Shown: positions 53,695-63,344, counted from the first letter of the stretch. The stretch is DNA of 64,000 nucleotides from Sphingobacterium sp. (GCA_031277685.1 JAITLV010000126.1:228180-292179); one strand, 5' to 3'. The notes: generated by a model from the sequence alone, not told the origin. Numbers and translations: made by a program.

Positions 53695-55371
53695 TTAATC
53701 GAACAACAGCGTTCCGGTTACGTTCCAGCTACTGAAACTTGTCCCCTCTGGAGCTCCCTGTGGGATCTGAACCTGCAATTTATAGTCACCAGCTTTTAAA
53801 TCCCCCATATCGATATAAATCGGTGGTGTCACTGTTCCGGGACACCAATTGGAACGACTTAAATCAGAAGAAGAAAGTCCTGTGGCAAAGTTACCTGAAG
53901 CTGGATTGGACAAACGATAGGAACCACAATCGTTACGCCAAGGAGTGTATTTAAACAACAGATCATCATTTAGAAACAGGCGGTTTTCTTTGGGCACGAA
54001 CTCATCACCATTTCCCCAGCCACCATGACCGGTTGTAATATAACGCAGCTGCACATTTTTAGCATCCTGATCTAGATGAAACGATAATGTAAGTCCTTTC
54101 TCCTTGTCAAACATAGATCCATATTCCTGGCCACCCATCTCCATGACATTGGTTGTTGTAAATAGGGACATGGTCTTTTTCAGACTTCCATCAGATCCGG
54201 CGTCAAAGCCTGGATGAATCGTCAGTTCAACGCTAACTTCATGACCATTCTTATCATAGTTGCCGATGAAGGCGCCGACATACACCTCCTGTTCACTCAG
54301 CATCCCAGCGAGCTCTGAAATATCCTGTCTGTAAAGTACCGAATCCTGCCAAACCTTATCCTTCAACTGAAGATAGTTAAATTGCTTAACACCAAACGGC
54401 GTAAAGAACCGCATCAATTCGACAATAGGTTCAAAATCTGCCGTTCTGACAACACCTTGATAGTTTTTACCATTCCCATTTTCATACTTCGGTAAAGTTG
54501 ACATACCATTTTTCATTCCATCTAAAAAGCTTTGTGCTTTATTGCTCGGGATAATAAAAACAGAACCAGTACGATCGTAAGCATCACCTTTAGATTGCTC
54601 CACCAACTGCACAAATACATTATCACTGGATTTAATCCTAGGTATCCTGACCTTCTTGACAATAACTGTTCCATTGGCGAAACGTAGTATAGAATCTGAC
54701 TTGACATCGTCCGAGAAGCGGATACGCTCCTTTTGAAAGACTCGCAATTGAATAAAACGGTTTTTCCAGATAAGATCTTTATAAGAAAGTTCATCATAAC
54801 GTTGTTCACTTCCCTTTAGCTTCAACTGTTCAGGAATAGCGTTAACCTTTTCTACTTTGGTTGCAAAAGTTCTGGTATTGCCATTCCGAATGACTTCTAG
54901 CACCAACCCTAGATCCTGACCAAGCTCGCTCGGAGCCCCCTTTACCGCTAATTTTTCTGTATACCAGATTTCGATCTTGTTAGAATTAATACTGGTCTCT
55001 ACCTTTTTGCAGGGATAGCCCAGAATGGTTTTGGTTTCGCTTGTCGGAGTAAATTTCTGTTTAGAAAGCGCTAGCGAATCTCTTGTCAATATAAGAGAAC
55101 CATCTTTCAACTTCGCAATTTTAAGCAGTGCATTTCCGGCAGACCGTTCCACTAATACACGCTCGTAAGGGGCAGCCAGTTGTCCTTTTATATCTTTTTC
55201 CGAACTCACATAAGTTTCATTGGCATTGGCATATACCAATACTGCATTTTGATTGGCAGGCGTGTTGCCATTAAAACTTTGGTTGTACTGAATCACATAA
55301 TTCGTCAGCTTTTGGGCATAAGAGGATAGTGACAGACATAAAATTGAAACAAAAAGGATATTTTTCTTCAT
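53695..55371 (-). CDS. Secreted PNGase F-like glycoamidase with GLPGLI-like N-terminal extension
   Basis: The start at ATG 55371 (MKKNIL) is preferred to the in-frame ATG at 55380. The 558-residue product has a signal peptide (1-19). Residues about 20-200 resemble GLPGLI-type domains (ILGYPCKKVET, IEIWYTEKLAVKGAP). The rest matches peptide-N-glycosidase F: D266 in KGDAYDR aligns with catalytic D60 of mature PNGase F, E457 in GNGDEF with E206, and SRSNWCPG (505-512) with its GWCPG region. The residue aligning with E118 appears not to be Glu, though that alignment is loose. It would release N-glycans from glycoproteins outside the cytoplasm. PNGase F-II type enzymes also carry an N-terminal extension. 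Confidence 0.85.
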   Translation of the reverse strand: MKKNILFVSILCLSLSSYAQKLTNYVIQYNQSFNGNTPANQNAVLVYANANETYVSSEKDIKGQLAAPYERVLVERSAGNALLKIAKLKDGSLILTRDSLALSKQKFTPTSETKTILGYPCKKVETSINSNKIEIWYTEKLAVKGAPSELGQDLGLVLEVIRNGNTRTFATKVEKVNAIPEQLKLKGSEQRYDELSYKDLIWKNRFIQLRVFQKERIRFSDDVKSDSILRFANGTVIVKKVRIPRIKSSDNVFVQLVEQSKGDAYDRTGSVFIIPSNKAQSFLDGMKNGMSTLPKYENGNGKNYQGVVRTADFEPIVELMRFFTPFGVKQFNYLQLKDKVWQDSVLYRQDISELAGMLSEQEVYVGAFIGNYDKNGHEVSVELTIHPGFDAGSDGSLKKTMSLFTTTNVMEMGGQEYGSMFDKEKGLTLSFHLDQDAKNVQLRYITTGHGGWGNGDEFVPKENRLFLNDDLLFKYTPWRNDCGSYRLSNPASGNFATGLSSSDLSRSNWCPGTVTPPIYIDMGDLKAGDYKLQVQIPQGAPEGTSFSSWNVTGTLLFD

Positions 55372-55397
55372 TGTAAGCATATTGGATTAAATACAAA

Positions 55398-55437
55398 AAT
55401 AAGAAAGGCTTTAGGAATTCCTAAAGCCTTTCTTATT
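55398..55437 (-). terminator. Long intrinsic terminator after the UbiA-like gene
   Basis: A perfect 18-base stem joins 55398-55415 and 55420-55437 with an AATT loop. It lies between the UbiA-like gene stop and the PNGase gene start, so it ends the former. The candidate -7 element of the PNGase gene (complement of 55394-55401, TATTTTTG) overlaps its edge. Confidence 0.85.
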
Positions 55438-55451
55438 TTATGCTAAAACGT

Positions 55452-56306
55452 TTATTTTATCAACCAAATATCCAGAAGGTAAAATACCGCAAAGATGACT
55501 GAAGCATAACCATTTGTCGTCATGAAATCACGGTTTACCCGGCTTAAGTTTGTTGATGAAAACAACGTATGCTGATAAATAAGCAACGCGCCGTAAAAAA
55601 CTACGCCTAAATAATAAATCCAGCCAACGGGCATTAAAAAGGCTGGTATTAAAACAAATACAAAAGATAATACGTGTAAACATTCGGAAACTCGCATCGC
55701 TCCTTTTGTTCCTAACCAGACGGGGATAGAGTTCAAATTATTTGCCCGATCAAACGCTTCATCCTGCAATGCATAGATAATATCAAAACCACTCACCCAG
55801 GTTAATACCGCGAATCCATAGAGCACAGGTACAGTAGCAAACTGGCCTGTGATAACCATATACGCTCCAATTGGAGCCAAGCCCAGCCCCGCTCCCAGCA
55901 CCAGATGGCACAGCGGTGTGATGCGTTTGGTATAGGAATAAAAAAGCACGACAAAGAGTGCTATTGGAGACAGCATAAAGCACAGCGAATTGATAAAATA
56001 GGTCGCGGTGACAAAAAGTAAGCAATTGACAATGGTAAAGATAAGTGCATTTTGGGCCGAAATCTTCCCAGCTGGGATATCCCGCATTGCTGTCCTTGGA
56101 TTAATAGCATCAATATCCCGGTCCAAGTATCTATTGAAAGCCATGGCCGCATTCCGCGCCGTTACCATGCACATTAACATTAACAACAATAGTTTCCAGG
56201 AAAAGGCATATTCAGTGGTATGCAGCGCCAAAAAGAAACCAATAAGAGCAAATGGCAAGGCAAATACACTGTGGGCAAATAAAACTAAGGAAAGATACTT
56301 CTTCAT
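55452..56306 (-). CDS. UbiA-family polyprenyltransferase
   Basis: 284 residues with about eight to nine membrane helices. The two Asp-rich prenyl-diphosphate motifs are present: NRYLDRDIDAINPRT (near 57-71) and GFDIIYALQDEAFDRA (near 166-181). It attaches an isoprenoid chain to an aromatic acceptor in quinone synthesis. The sequence looks like the group of putative 4-hydroxybenzoate prenyltransferases found in bacteria without ubiquinone, including MqnP of the futalosine route, rather than MenA. The acceptor cannot be fixed from sequence alone. Confidence 0.88.
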   Translation of the reverse strand: MKKYLSLVLFAHSVFALPFALIGFFLALHTTEYAFSWKLLLLMLMCMVTARNAAMAFNRYLDRDIDAINPRTAMRDIPAGKISAQNALIFTIVNCLLFVTATYFINSLCFMLSPIALFVVLFYSYTKRITPLCHLVLGAGLGLAPIGAYMVITGQFATVPVLYGFAVLTWVSGFDIIYALQDEAFDRANNLNSIPVWLGTKGAMRVSECLHVLSFVFVLIPAFLMPVGWIYYLGVVFYGALLIYQHTLFSSTNLSRVNRDFMTTNGYASVIFAVFYLLDIWLIK

Positions 56307-56407
56307 GAGATCATCTTGATAGATTTTAAAACGTTCAGCACCGTATCCTCAACAACAATCAGGTTGACGAAGCGATGGAGTAACGCAAATGTACTTTTTT
56401 GAAATAT

Positions 56408-57037
56408 TTAAAAGGGCATCCTTTCTTCTGGTTCAGGCCCTACAAATCGAGTATTCACATCAGCAATGGTCTCCAGAATCGGTTCATGTCCCTGTTTCTT
56501 TTCTGCCGAGGTTAAAAAGATCGGTGGAACCTCTTCAAACCATTGCAGCAACTCTTTTTTGAATTTTGCAATATTCGCGTCAGATTTGACCGCAGATTGT
56601 TTATCCGCCTTGGTAAATACCAACATAAAAGGCAGGCCACATTCACCGAGCCAATAACAAAAATCAAGATCTATCTTCTGTGGTTCAAGACGGCTGTCAA
56701 CCAGAACAAATACACATTGTAAATTATCCCGGTGCGTGAGGTATCTGCGAATAAACTTTTCCCATTCATTACGGCTTGTTTTGGACGCTTTAGCGAATCC
56801 ATAACCGGGTAAATCGACCAGATACCAGGTATCATCTATAATAAAATGATTGATCAACTGAGTCTTACCAGGCTTTTGAGAGGTTTTGGCAAGCCCCTTT
56901 TTATTTGTCATGGCGTTGATCAAAGAAGATTTGCCTACATTAGAACGACCTATAAAGGCATACTCAGGCAAATTTGGGGCAGGTAATTTGTCAACTCTCG
57001 TGTTACTACACACGAATTCGGCTTTTTTTACTTCCAT
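56408..57037 (-). CDS. engB: Ribosome biogenesis GTPase EngB (YsxC/YihA)
   Basis: The ATG at 57037 (MEVKKAEF) gives the standard 209-residue length; the open frame extends 123 bases further but lies in promoter DNA. GTPase motifs: G1 GRSNVGKSS (near 32-40), G3 DLPGYG, G4 TKADK and G5 TSAEKK. It acts in late large-subunit assembly. It is a single gene, divergent from the ABC transporter operon. Confidence 0.97.
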   Translation of the reverse strand: MEVKKAEFVCSNTRVDKLPAPNLPEYAFIGRSNVGKSSLINAMTNKKGLAKTSQKPGKTQLINHFIIDDTWYLVDLPGYGFAKASKTSRNEWEKFIRRYLTHRDNLQCVFVLVDSRLEPQKIDLDFCYWLGECGLPFMLVFTKADKQSAVKSDANIAKFKKELLQWFEEVPPIFLTSAEKKQGHEPILETIADVNTRFVGPEPEERMPF

Positions 57038-57230
57038 GGAACAAAGGTACATTAAATGAATTCGTTTGACAAGGATTCCCCTACTTCTAAGCGATAAAAA
57101 ACTTGTCGGACAAACTGTAACATTTAATGGTCTCCCTATACTAATAGTCAAAATAAACAAGTGTATCTTTATCAGTAGAACGTGTGTGCTATTTTTTCGC
57201 CATACGGCATTTAATTAAACCTTAAAAAAG

Positions 57231-58166
57231 ATGTTACTCGAAATCAATCATGTCACCAAGGATTACGCCAATCACCGTGCGTTGGACGATGTCTCCATCC
57301 AGATTCCCCGTGGAAAGATTTTCGGACTGCTGGGTCCCAATGGAGCCGGCAAGACATCCCTGATCCGCATTATTAACCAGATCACCGCTCCTGATTCGGG
57401 CGAAATCCGGTTTAATGGTGAATTATTAGGGGCACAGCATATTGCACAGATAGGTTATCTTCCAGAAGAACGGGGGCTCTATAAAAAAATGAAAATTGGT
57501 GACCAAATGCTTTATCTGGCACAATTGAAGGGGCTTTCAAAAAAAGAAGCAATCCATCGAATACAGGATTGGTGCAAACGTCTTGAAATAACGTCATGGT
57601 TGGACAAGAAGATCGAAGATCTCAGCAAAGGCATGCAGCAGAAGGTTCAATTTGTGGCCACGGTCATTCACCAGCCACAGCTCATCATCCTGGATGAACC
57701 CTTCTCCGGCTTTGATCCGGTTAATGCCAATTTAATCAAAGAACAGATTCTACGGTTGAATGCGGAGGGCGCGACAATCATCTTCTCCACCCACCGAATG
57801 GAAACAGTAGAGGAACTCTGTGACCATATTGCATTGATCCATCGTTCCAGAAAAATCCTTGATGGCCCAGTCCAGGACATCAAGAAAAATTACCGAAATC
57901 AAACCTATACGCTGGAGTTCACCACAACTAATGAACAAGTTGATATCAGCAATGGGAACCTTTATCAAATCGTATCTTCCACACAAAAGGAAAATATTTA
58001 TAACACTACAATTCAACTAAATAAAGACATTAACATAAACCATGTCTTAACAGAACTTTTACCAAAAGTCCAACTCAACCAGCTCATTGAGATCGTCCCC
58101 TCCATGGCTGATATTTTTATCCAAAAGGTGACGGAGGTTTCACCATTATCGTCAGATCATGCATAA
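57231..58166 (+). CDS. ABC transporter ATP-binding protein, NatA-like
   Basis: 311 residues. Walker A GPNGAGKTS (near 38-46), a Q-loop near GYLPEERGLYKK, signature LSKGMQQK (near 136), Walker B LIILDEPFSGFDP (near 152) and H-loop STHRM. A DUF4162 domain forms the C-terminal about 80 residues, as in NatA-type ATPases. It powers the permease whose gene overlaps it by 8 bases. Together they resemble Na+ or drug exporters, but the substrate is not established. Confidence 0.95.
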   Translation: MLLEINHVTKDYANHRALDDVSIQIPRGKIFGLLGPNGAGKTSLIRIINQITAPDSGEIRFNGELLGAQHIAQIGYLPEERGLYKKMKIGDQMLYLAQLKGLSKKEAIHRIQDWCKRLEITSWLDKKIEDLSKGMQQKVQFVATVIHQPQLIILDEPFSGFDPVNANLIKEQILRLNAEGATIIFSTHRMETVEELCDHIALIHRSRKILDGPVQDIKKNYRNQTYTLEFTTTNEQVDISNGNLYQIVSSTQKENIYNTTIQLNKDININHVLTELLPKVQLNQLIEIVPSMADIFIQKVTEVSPLSSDHA

Positions 58167-59484
58167 GATAGTACTCATTATTCAACGGGAATATTTATCC
58201 CGGGTCAAGAAAAGATCATTCATTGTCATGACCTTTGCCGTGCCCCTATTCTTTTTTGCATTGTATGCGGGAATGTTTTATCTGACTAAAAAAAGCTTTA
58301 AGGACGCACATACAGAAGTCTTTATTATCGATCAACAGGGGGATTTCGCCAATAAGCTACAAAGCAATAAAAATGTAAGCTATAAGAAGAGTAAACTCCC
58401 CCTTGAACAACAAAAGCAGCTCATGGTCGAGGAGCAAGGTAAACAAGCCATCTTATACATTCCCAAGGATATCATGACAGCGCAACAGGCTGAATTGATC
58501 AGCAGTGGCAAAACAAGTTTTATCACACAGGAAGTCATCAGTAACCAGTTGGAAGAAATTATCCGCGAGAATGAATATAAAGCCAAAGGTATAGACCTCC
58601 ACCTGATCCAATCTATTAAACCGAAAGTAGCCATTGAAGCAAGGGAAATAACGGCAGATGGAGAAGAAAAGAACAGCAATACAGCCATAGCAATGGGCAT
58701 TGGTGTTGCACTGGCTATTTTGGTTTACCTTTCCCTCTTTCTTTATGGCGCACAAGTCATGCGAGGCATTATCGAGGAAAAGAGCAACCGCATTATTGAG
58801 GTCATCATTTCTTCGGTCAAACCCTTTCAGCTTATGATGGGCAAGATTGTAGGGATCGGCATGGTTGGTCTCACACAATTCGTGATGTGGCTTGTCCTTA
58901 CCCTTGGGCTCTTTATTACGGCAACTACATTGTTTGTCAATCCACAGGAGCTACAGGAAGTCGCTGCCAGCCAGCCCGGAACAGCCAATATGGGCGCGGT
59001 GTCGAAAACAATCGGACAAGGTGGTTCCGCTGCTATTCTCTCCGCTATCCAAAGCTTCAACTTTACCGAAGTCATTGTATTTTTCTTTCTCTTTTTTATT
59101 GCCGGATACCTGCTCTACAGCGCTATATTTGCCGCTGCCGGCTCTGCGGTAGACAATGAAACCGAGGCCAATCAATTTTCCATGCCAATCACCATGCCTT
59201 TGTTGTTGACCTACATACTCTCCTTTGGAGTTATCATTAATGATCCCAATGGGCCAATTGCTACTTGGCTGAGCTTTATTCCATTTACATCCCCTATTGC
59301 CATGCTGGTCCGTATCCCTTTTGGCGTTCCACTATGGCAAATACTGACTTCATTGGCTTTACTTATTTTAACTTTCCTTTTGATCACCTGGGTTGCTGCA
59401 CGGATCTATCGTGTAGGTATACTGATCTATGGAAAGAAAGCTAGCCTCAAAGAAATCATCAAATGGTTCAATTACAAAAATTAA
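58159..59484 (+). CDS. ABC-2 type permease, NatB-like
   Basis: 441 residues. One N-terminal helix (about 23-43) is followed by an extracytoplasmic domain (about 50-175), then about five to six helices (180-425); the segment YGAQVMRGIIEEKSNRIIEVIISSVKP (near 196-220) is the ABC-2 signature found in NatB. The gene begins within the end of the ATPase gene (8-base overlap), showing a tight two-gene operon. It is closed by a 20-base-pair terminator. Confidence 0.94.
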   Translation: MHKIVLIIQREYLSRVKKRSFIVMTFAVPLFFFALYAGMFYLTKKSFKDAHTEVFIIDQQGDFANKLQSNKNVSYKKSKLPLEQQKQLMVEEQGKQAILYIPKDIMTAQQAELISSGKTSFITQEVISNQLEEIIRENEYKAKGIDLHLIQSIKPKVAIEAREITADGEEKNSNTAIAMGIGVALAILVYLSLFLYGAQVMRGIIEEKSNRIIEVIISSVKPFQLMMGKIVGIGMVGLTQFVMWLVLTLGLFITATTLFVNPQELQEVAASQPGTANMGAVSKTIGQGGSAAILSAIQSFNFTEVIVFFFLFFIAGYLLYSAIFAAAGSAVDNETEANQFSMPITMPLLLTYILSFGVIINDPNGPIATWLSFIPFTSPIAMLVRIPFGVPLWQILTSLALLILTFLLITWVAARIYRVGILIYGKKASLKEIIKWFNYKN

Positions 59485-59506
59485 CGGGATCAGATTGTCG
59501 ATAAAT

Positions 59507-59549
59507 AAAAGATGGGCCAGATTGTAATGTACAATCTGGCCCATCTTTT
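59507..59549. terminator. Perfect 20-base-pair terminator
   Basis: Left arm 59507-59526 (AAAAGATGGGCCAGATTGTA) pairs perfectly with right arm 59530-59549 across the loop ATG. It ends the ABC operon and can also serve the convergent Mpo1-like gene. Confidence 0.95.
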
Positions 59550-59629
59550 ACTCGCTCCACCTCACAAATTTCACATTAGATCGCTTTAAAATAAATTACG
59601 CTTTCCGATGTAATCCACTACACGAATGG

Positions 59630-60157
59630 TTAATATCTAATATTGAATTTCTGAAACACGAAATGCCATAACCATATTGGGCCTATCAGTAAAAATTGTA
59701 GAAACTGTTTTCCTGTAATGTTTTTTTGCTCTTTCCCTTTACCAAGAAATAAAGCCATTAGCGAAAGCAGCACAATAGCCAGGCAGACCCAAATTACTGC
59801 AGGACCACCGTTTTTTTGAAGGTATTCCAACTGGACAATAAAGTAGCTCATCGCCCCTATCGAAAATAAAATTGCATAAGATAGGGTGGCAGATAATTTA
59901 AGATAAAAATAGATCACAATGGCGATAAAGAAAGATCCCCAGTTCAAAAAAGTATGCCAATTGAGCTTCACCAAAAACTCAAATTGCGGAAAAGGAATCA
60001 TCCAGATGCAGCCCATTACACCAAAGAATAGCAGTGGCAAAAAGATGATCTGAATAATACGATTGATTGGGTCTTGAAAATTAGCATCCAATTCCTCAAA
60101 ATAGGTATCTACTGGACGTTTCGGTTCTACTTTCTGAACTTTCTTCTTTTGTTTCAT
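59630..60157 (-). CDS. Mpo1/DUF962-like membrane protein lacking the conserved histidines
   Basis: 175 residues with about four to five membrane helices. The sequence fits the Mpo1 (YGL010w, DUF962) family, an iron-dependent fatty-acid dioxygenase group: YFEELDANFQDPINRIIQIIFLP aligns to the family pattern with His, four residues, Asn, three residues, His, and QFLQFLLIGPIWL near the C-terminus is the family's LQFLL-GPxW segment. But F27 and Q36 replace the two N-terminal histidines, and the QFxGHxxE motif reads LFLGKGKE. A catalytic iron site therefore seems lost. Single gene. Confidence 0.7.
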   Translation of the reverse strand: MKQKKKVQKVEPKRPVDTYFEELDANFQDPINRIIQIIFLPLLFFGVMGCIWMIPFPQFEFLVKLNWHTFLNWGSFFIAIVIYFYLKLSATLSYAILFSIGAMSYFIVQLEYLQKNGGPAVIWVCLAIVLLSLMALFLGKGKEQKNITGKQFLQFLLIGPIWLWHFVFQKFNIRY

Positions 60158-60297
60158 TCGGCAAATTTAATAAATATTGACCTGCCTAAACTGTCGAGTG
60201 CAATAATATTCTTATTTTTTTAGTCTGCTGCCTGTCATTATATGCTTTCGCCTGGCTTTCATTGGTAATCTCTTATCCAATTCCGTAATATTGCAGC

Positions 60298-60951
60298 ATG
60301 AAGTCTTATAAACACATCTTATTTGATCTCGATGGTACCCTGACAGACCCCGCGGAAGGCATTACCAAATGTATTGCATATGCACTTGAAGCCCGCGGCA
60401 TTCATACACCGGATCTAAACAGTCTCAAACCATTAATCGGTCCCCCATTGAAAGATACGTTCATGCATACCTATGGATTTGAAGAAAAGGAAGCTTTGGT
60501 CTGTGTAGACAAATATCGTGAGCGCTTTGCGACTCAGGGTCTATATGAAAACCTGCTCTTTGATGGTATCCCGGAGTTACTGGAAGGCTTAAAATCAAAA
60601 GATTACAAGATATACCTGGCGACCTCTAAACCTGAAATCTTCGCCCGTAAGATATTGCAACATTTTGCAATAGACCGTTATTTCGATTTTGCTGGTGGAA
60701 GTGCATTGGACGACTCCAGGCCTACCAAGACCAGTGTCATTCAGTATGTATTGGATCATGCCCAATTAGTCGATCCACAACACTGTGTAATGATTGGCGA
60801 CCGTAAGCATGATCTCATCGGTGCCAGAGAAACGCACATGGATGCAATCGGCGTACTTTACGGTTATGGCAGTGAGGAAGAGCTGGTCAAGGAAAAGCCA
60901 ACTTATCTGCTGCACAGCGTAAAGGATTTAATTCAGTTTTTTGGCTTATAA
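60298..60951 (+). CDS. HAD-family hydrolase, phosphoglycolate phosphatase-like
   Basis: 217 residues. HAD motif I LFDLDGTLTD (residues 8-17), motif II ATSKPE (near 101), and motif IV MIGDRKHD (near 164) are all present, with a helical cap (about 20-85) between motifs I and II. It belongs to the PGP/beta-phosphoglucomutase-like subgroup that dephosphorylates small molecules. Substrate not assignable from sequence. It stands alone. Confidence 0.92.
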   Translation: MKSYKHILFDLDGTLTDPAEGITKCIAYALEARGIHTPDLNSLKPLIGPPLKDTFMHTYGFEEKEALVCVDKYRERFATQGLYENLLFDGIPELLEGLKSKDYKIYLATSKPEIFARKILQHFAIDRYFDFAGGSALDDSRPTKTSVIQYVLDHAQLVDPQHCVMIGDRKHDLIGARETHMDAIGVLYGYGSEEELVKEKPTYLLHSVKDLIQFFGL

Positions 60952-61150
60952 ACAGATTTTCAGAAGAAATAACTATTCCACGCAGATGCAGTGCCGAAAA
61001 CTTCTCAGTATCAAAATATACAGTCCTTTTACAAAATACTGCTGAGCAGCAGGATAGTTTTGTTATAAATAGAATGACTTCTTATTACTGTGTTCCGTAA
61101 TTGAGAAATTCCTTTTTATTTGTATATTCAGAAACTAAAAATCAATAGTT

Positions 61151-61294
61151 ATGGAATACAAAGTTATATCTAGTTATGAACTTAAACACTTAGTGGAAGA
61201 AGTTAACGAACATCTATTACAAGGCTGGAAGCTGCAAGGTGGTATGTCCGCTAGTTCGAATGCATTCTATCAAGCTCTTATTAAAGAGAAATAA
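61151..61294 (+). CDS. Small DUF1737 protein
   Basis: A 47-residue gene. It starts MEYKVISSYELKHLVEEVNE, then has LLQGWKLQGGMSAS and ends ALIKEK, which matches the DUF1737 pattern (YKVI..l..v...L..GW...Gg). These small cytoplasmic proteins are frequent in bacteria and of unknown function. The ATG is preceded by an AT-rich leader, and an intrinsic terminator at 61354-61412 follows. Confidence 0.8.
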   Translation: MEYKVISSYELKHLVEEVNEHLLQGWKLQGGMSASSNAFYQALIKEK

Positions 61295-61353
61295 TCACAG
61301 GGGACTGTGGCAAAAATGAGTCAATTTTTTTAAAAAATTGATAGGTATAAAAT

Positions 61354-61412
61354 AAAAACGAGACTGTCTCCAAGATTTGTTAGTAACAAACATAGGAGAC
61401 AGTCTCGTTTTT
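61354..61412 (+). terminator. Compound terminator after the DUF1737 gene
   Basis: A perfect 18-base stem joins 61354-61371 and 61395-61412, ending in six T; the 23-base loop contains a second hairpin (TTTGTT/AACAAA). A short AT palindrome (61321-61341) precedes it. Confidence 0.88.
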
Positions 61413-61426
61413 TGTCTGGTTTATTT

Positions 61427-61455
61427 AAAAAAGCCCTTATAAATTTTTCAGGGCT
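61427..61455 (-). terminator. Intrinsic terminator of rny
   Basis: Minus strand: AGCCCT (61455-61450) pairs with AGGGCT (61437-61432) across a 12-base loop, followed by T (61431-61427). It lies 11 bases past the rny stop. Confidence 0.8.
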
Positions 61456-61465
61456 CTTCAATACG

Positions 61466-63019
61466 TTATTTCGCGTAAGATACAGATCTTGTTTCGCGGA
61501 TAACCGTCACCTTAATCTGACCTGGATAAGTCATTTCAGTCTGTATACGGTTTGAAATATCAGCAGCCAGTATTTCTGACTGTGCATCCGATACTTTTTC
61601 ACTTTCTACAATCACCCGCAATTCACGGCCAGCCTGTATGGCAAAGGTTTTCTCAACACCAGGATAAGACAGAGCCAAGTCTTCAAGCTCTTTCAAGCGT
61701 TTGATATAGCTTTCAACAACTTCACGACGCGCACCTGGGCGTGCACCGGAGATCGCATCACAAGCTTGTACAACAGGTGAAATTAGGGCTGTCATTTCGA
61801 TCTCATCGTGGTGAGCGCCAATAGCATTGCACACATCAGGATGTTCCTTATATTTTTCAGCTAATTGCATTCCCAAAATCGCATGTGGCAATTCCGGATT
61901 ATCATCAGGCACCTTACCAATATCATGCAATAATCCGGCACGTTTAGCATGTTTTACGTTCAATCCTAACTCAGCAGCCATTGTTGCCGCAAAATTAGCG
62001 ACCTCACGGGAATGCTGTAAAAGGTTCTGACCATATGAAGAACGGTAACGCATACGCCCTACCATACGAATCAATTCAGGATGTAAACCGTGTATACCCA
62101 AATCAATGGCCGTACGTTCACCAATTTCAACAATTTCGTCCTCAATCTGCGTACGTGTTTTAGCGACAACCTCCTCGATACGAGCCGGATGAATACGACC
62201 ATCTGTTACCAGACGGTGCAAAGCCAAACGGGCAATCTCACGACGTACAGGATCAAAACCAGAAAGGATAATCGCCTCTGGTGTGTCATCCACAATAATC
62301 TCTACACCTGTTGCAGCCTCCAAAGCACGGATATTACGTCCCTCGCGACCAATAATACGTCCTTTGATCTCATCATTCTCAATATTAAAAATGGAAACTG
62401 TATTTTCAATTGCAGATTCGGTAGCTGTCCGTTGGATCGTTTGGATAACGACTTTTTTCGCTTCTTTGGTCGCCGTTAATTTGGCTTCATCCACGATATC
62501 TTTGATCTGAATCATAGCCTGAGAACGAGCTTCTTCACGCAATGAATCTACCAATTGGTTTTTCGCTTCGTCAGCTGTTACACCAGCGATACTTTCTAAT
62601 TGTTTGATCTGTTGTAATTTTAAAGCTTCGACTTCTTCAGATTTCTTTTCATTGAGTTCAACCAATTTGTCCAATTGCTTCTTTTTGGTATCCACCTCTT
62701 GCTTATCGCGATTGATGTTCTCAAGCTTTTGGTTAATAGATTGCTCTTTCTGTCTCAACGTATTCTCCTTTTGGTTGATGGTATTGTTACGTTGATTCAC
62801 CTCCTTTTCATGTTCGGATTTTAGTTGAAGGAATTTTTCCTTAGCCTCTAAAAGGCGTTTCTTTTTAATGTGTTCTCCTTCTTGCTCTGCATCTTTTAGT
62901 ATGCTATTTACCTTATCCTTTGCTTCCTGTTCTTGTTTTTTAAATAACAGTACCAACAGATAACGACCTATAACTACACCAACAATCAGAGGAATTATGA
63001 TATAAATTGCGACGTCCAT
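61466..63019 (-). CDS. rny: Ribonuclease Y
   Basis: 517 residues. An N-terminal membrane helix (about 4-24) is followed by a long coiled coil (30-190), a KH domain (about 205-270; [22 protein letters not shown]) and an HD domain (about 330-430; [10 protein letters not shown] and [11 protein letters not shown], with the metal-binding HD). It is the membrane-anchored endoribonuclease that starts mRNA decay in many Bacteria. Its neighbours, 6S RNA and zapA, lie immediately upstream. Confidence 0.97.
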   Translation of the reverse strand: MDVAIYIIIPLIVGVVIGRYLLVLLFKKQEQEAKDKVNSILKDAEQEGEHIKKKRLLEAKEKFLQLKSEHEKEVNQRNNTINQKENTLRQKEQSINQKLENINRDKQEVDTKKKQLDKLVELNEKKSEEVEALKLQQIKQLESIAGVTADEAKNQLVDSLREEARSQAMIQIKDIVDEAKLTATKEAKKVVIQTIQRTATESAIENTVSIFNIENDEIKGRIIGREGRNIRALEAATGVEIIVDDTPEAIILSGFDPVRREIARLALHRLVTDGRIHPARIEEVVAKTRTQIEDEIVEIGERTAIDLGIHGLHPELIRMVGRMRYRSSYGQNLLQHSREVANFAATMAAELGLNVKHAKRAGLLHDIGKVPDDNPELPHAILGMQLAEKYKEHPDVCNAIGAHHDEIEMTALISPVVQACDAISGARPGARREVVESYIKRLKELEDLALSYPGVEKTFAIQAGRELRVIVESEKVSDAQSEILAADISNRIQTEMTYPGQIKVTVIRETRSVSYAK

Positions 63020-63131
63020 GTATGTATAATTGTATTATATATGTTTGTTTTTATTAATTATTAAAGTTTCAATAGCATAAATATTTCCATCATTATTTCA
63101 ACCAGCGAAGTCCATGGTGATCTCATGACAA

Positions 63132-63320
63132 AAAAAAACCGCAATTAAATTTAAACAGGTCTCATGTATTATTAAACTTCGTGATTACATAATTAGGCTT
63201 AGATTATGACCCAGATGGCTTTCGCAAAATGGCCTATATCTTTTTGCGCCTGTAATATTGAAGCGTTAAGTTTAAAATAGTGACAACCCGAATTTAATTG
63301 CGGCAAATTCGTCGTTTTAA
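63132..63320 (-). ncRNA. ssrS: Probable 6S RNA
   Basis: In the zapA-rny gap the minus strand carries a long hairpin-rod. CCGCAATTAAATT (63303-63291) pairs perfectly with AATTTAATTGCGG (63153-63141), about 140 bases apart, and nine T (63140-63132) follow at once as a terminator. Inside, TATTTTAAACTT pairs with AAGTTTAATAATA (one bulge), and GCAAAA with TTTTGC, leaving an open central bubble as in 6S RNA. TATATTTA (complement of 63325-63332) is a near-match to the -7 element, giving about 185 bases. 6S RNA binds housekeeping RNA polymerase. In gamma-proteobacteria it also lies next to zapA. 5' end approximate. Confidence 0.75.
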
Positions 63321-63344
63321 GCTCTAAATATAAAGAACGTAAAT

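Noticed and set aside
57038..57160. N-terminal extension of EngB by 41 residues
   Set aside because: EngB proteins are about 200 residues and start close to the GTPase domain; the extra stretch lies in the divergent promoter region.
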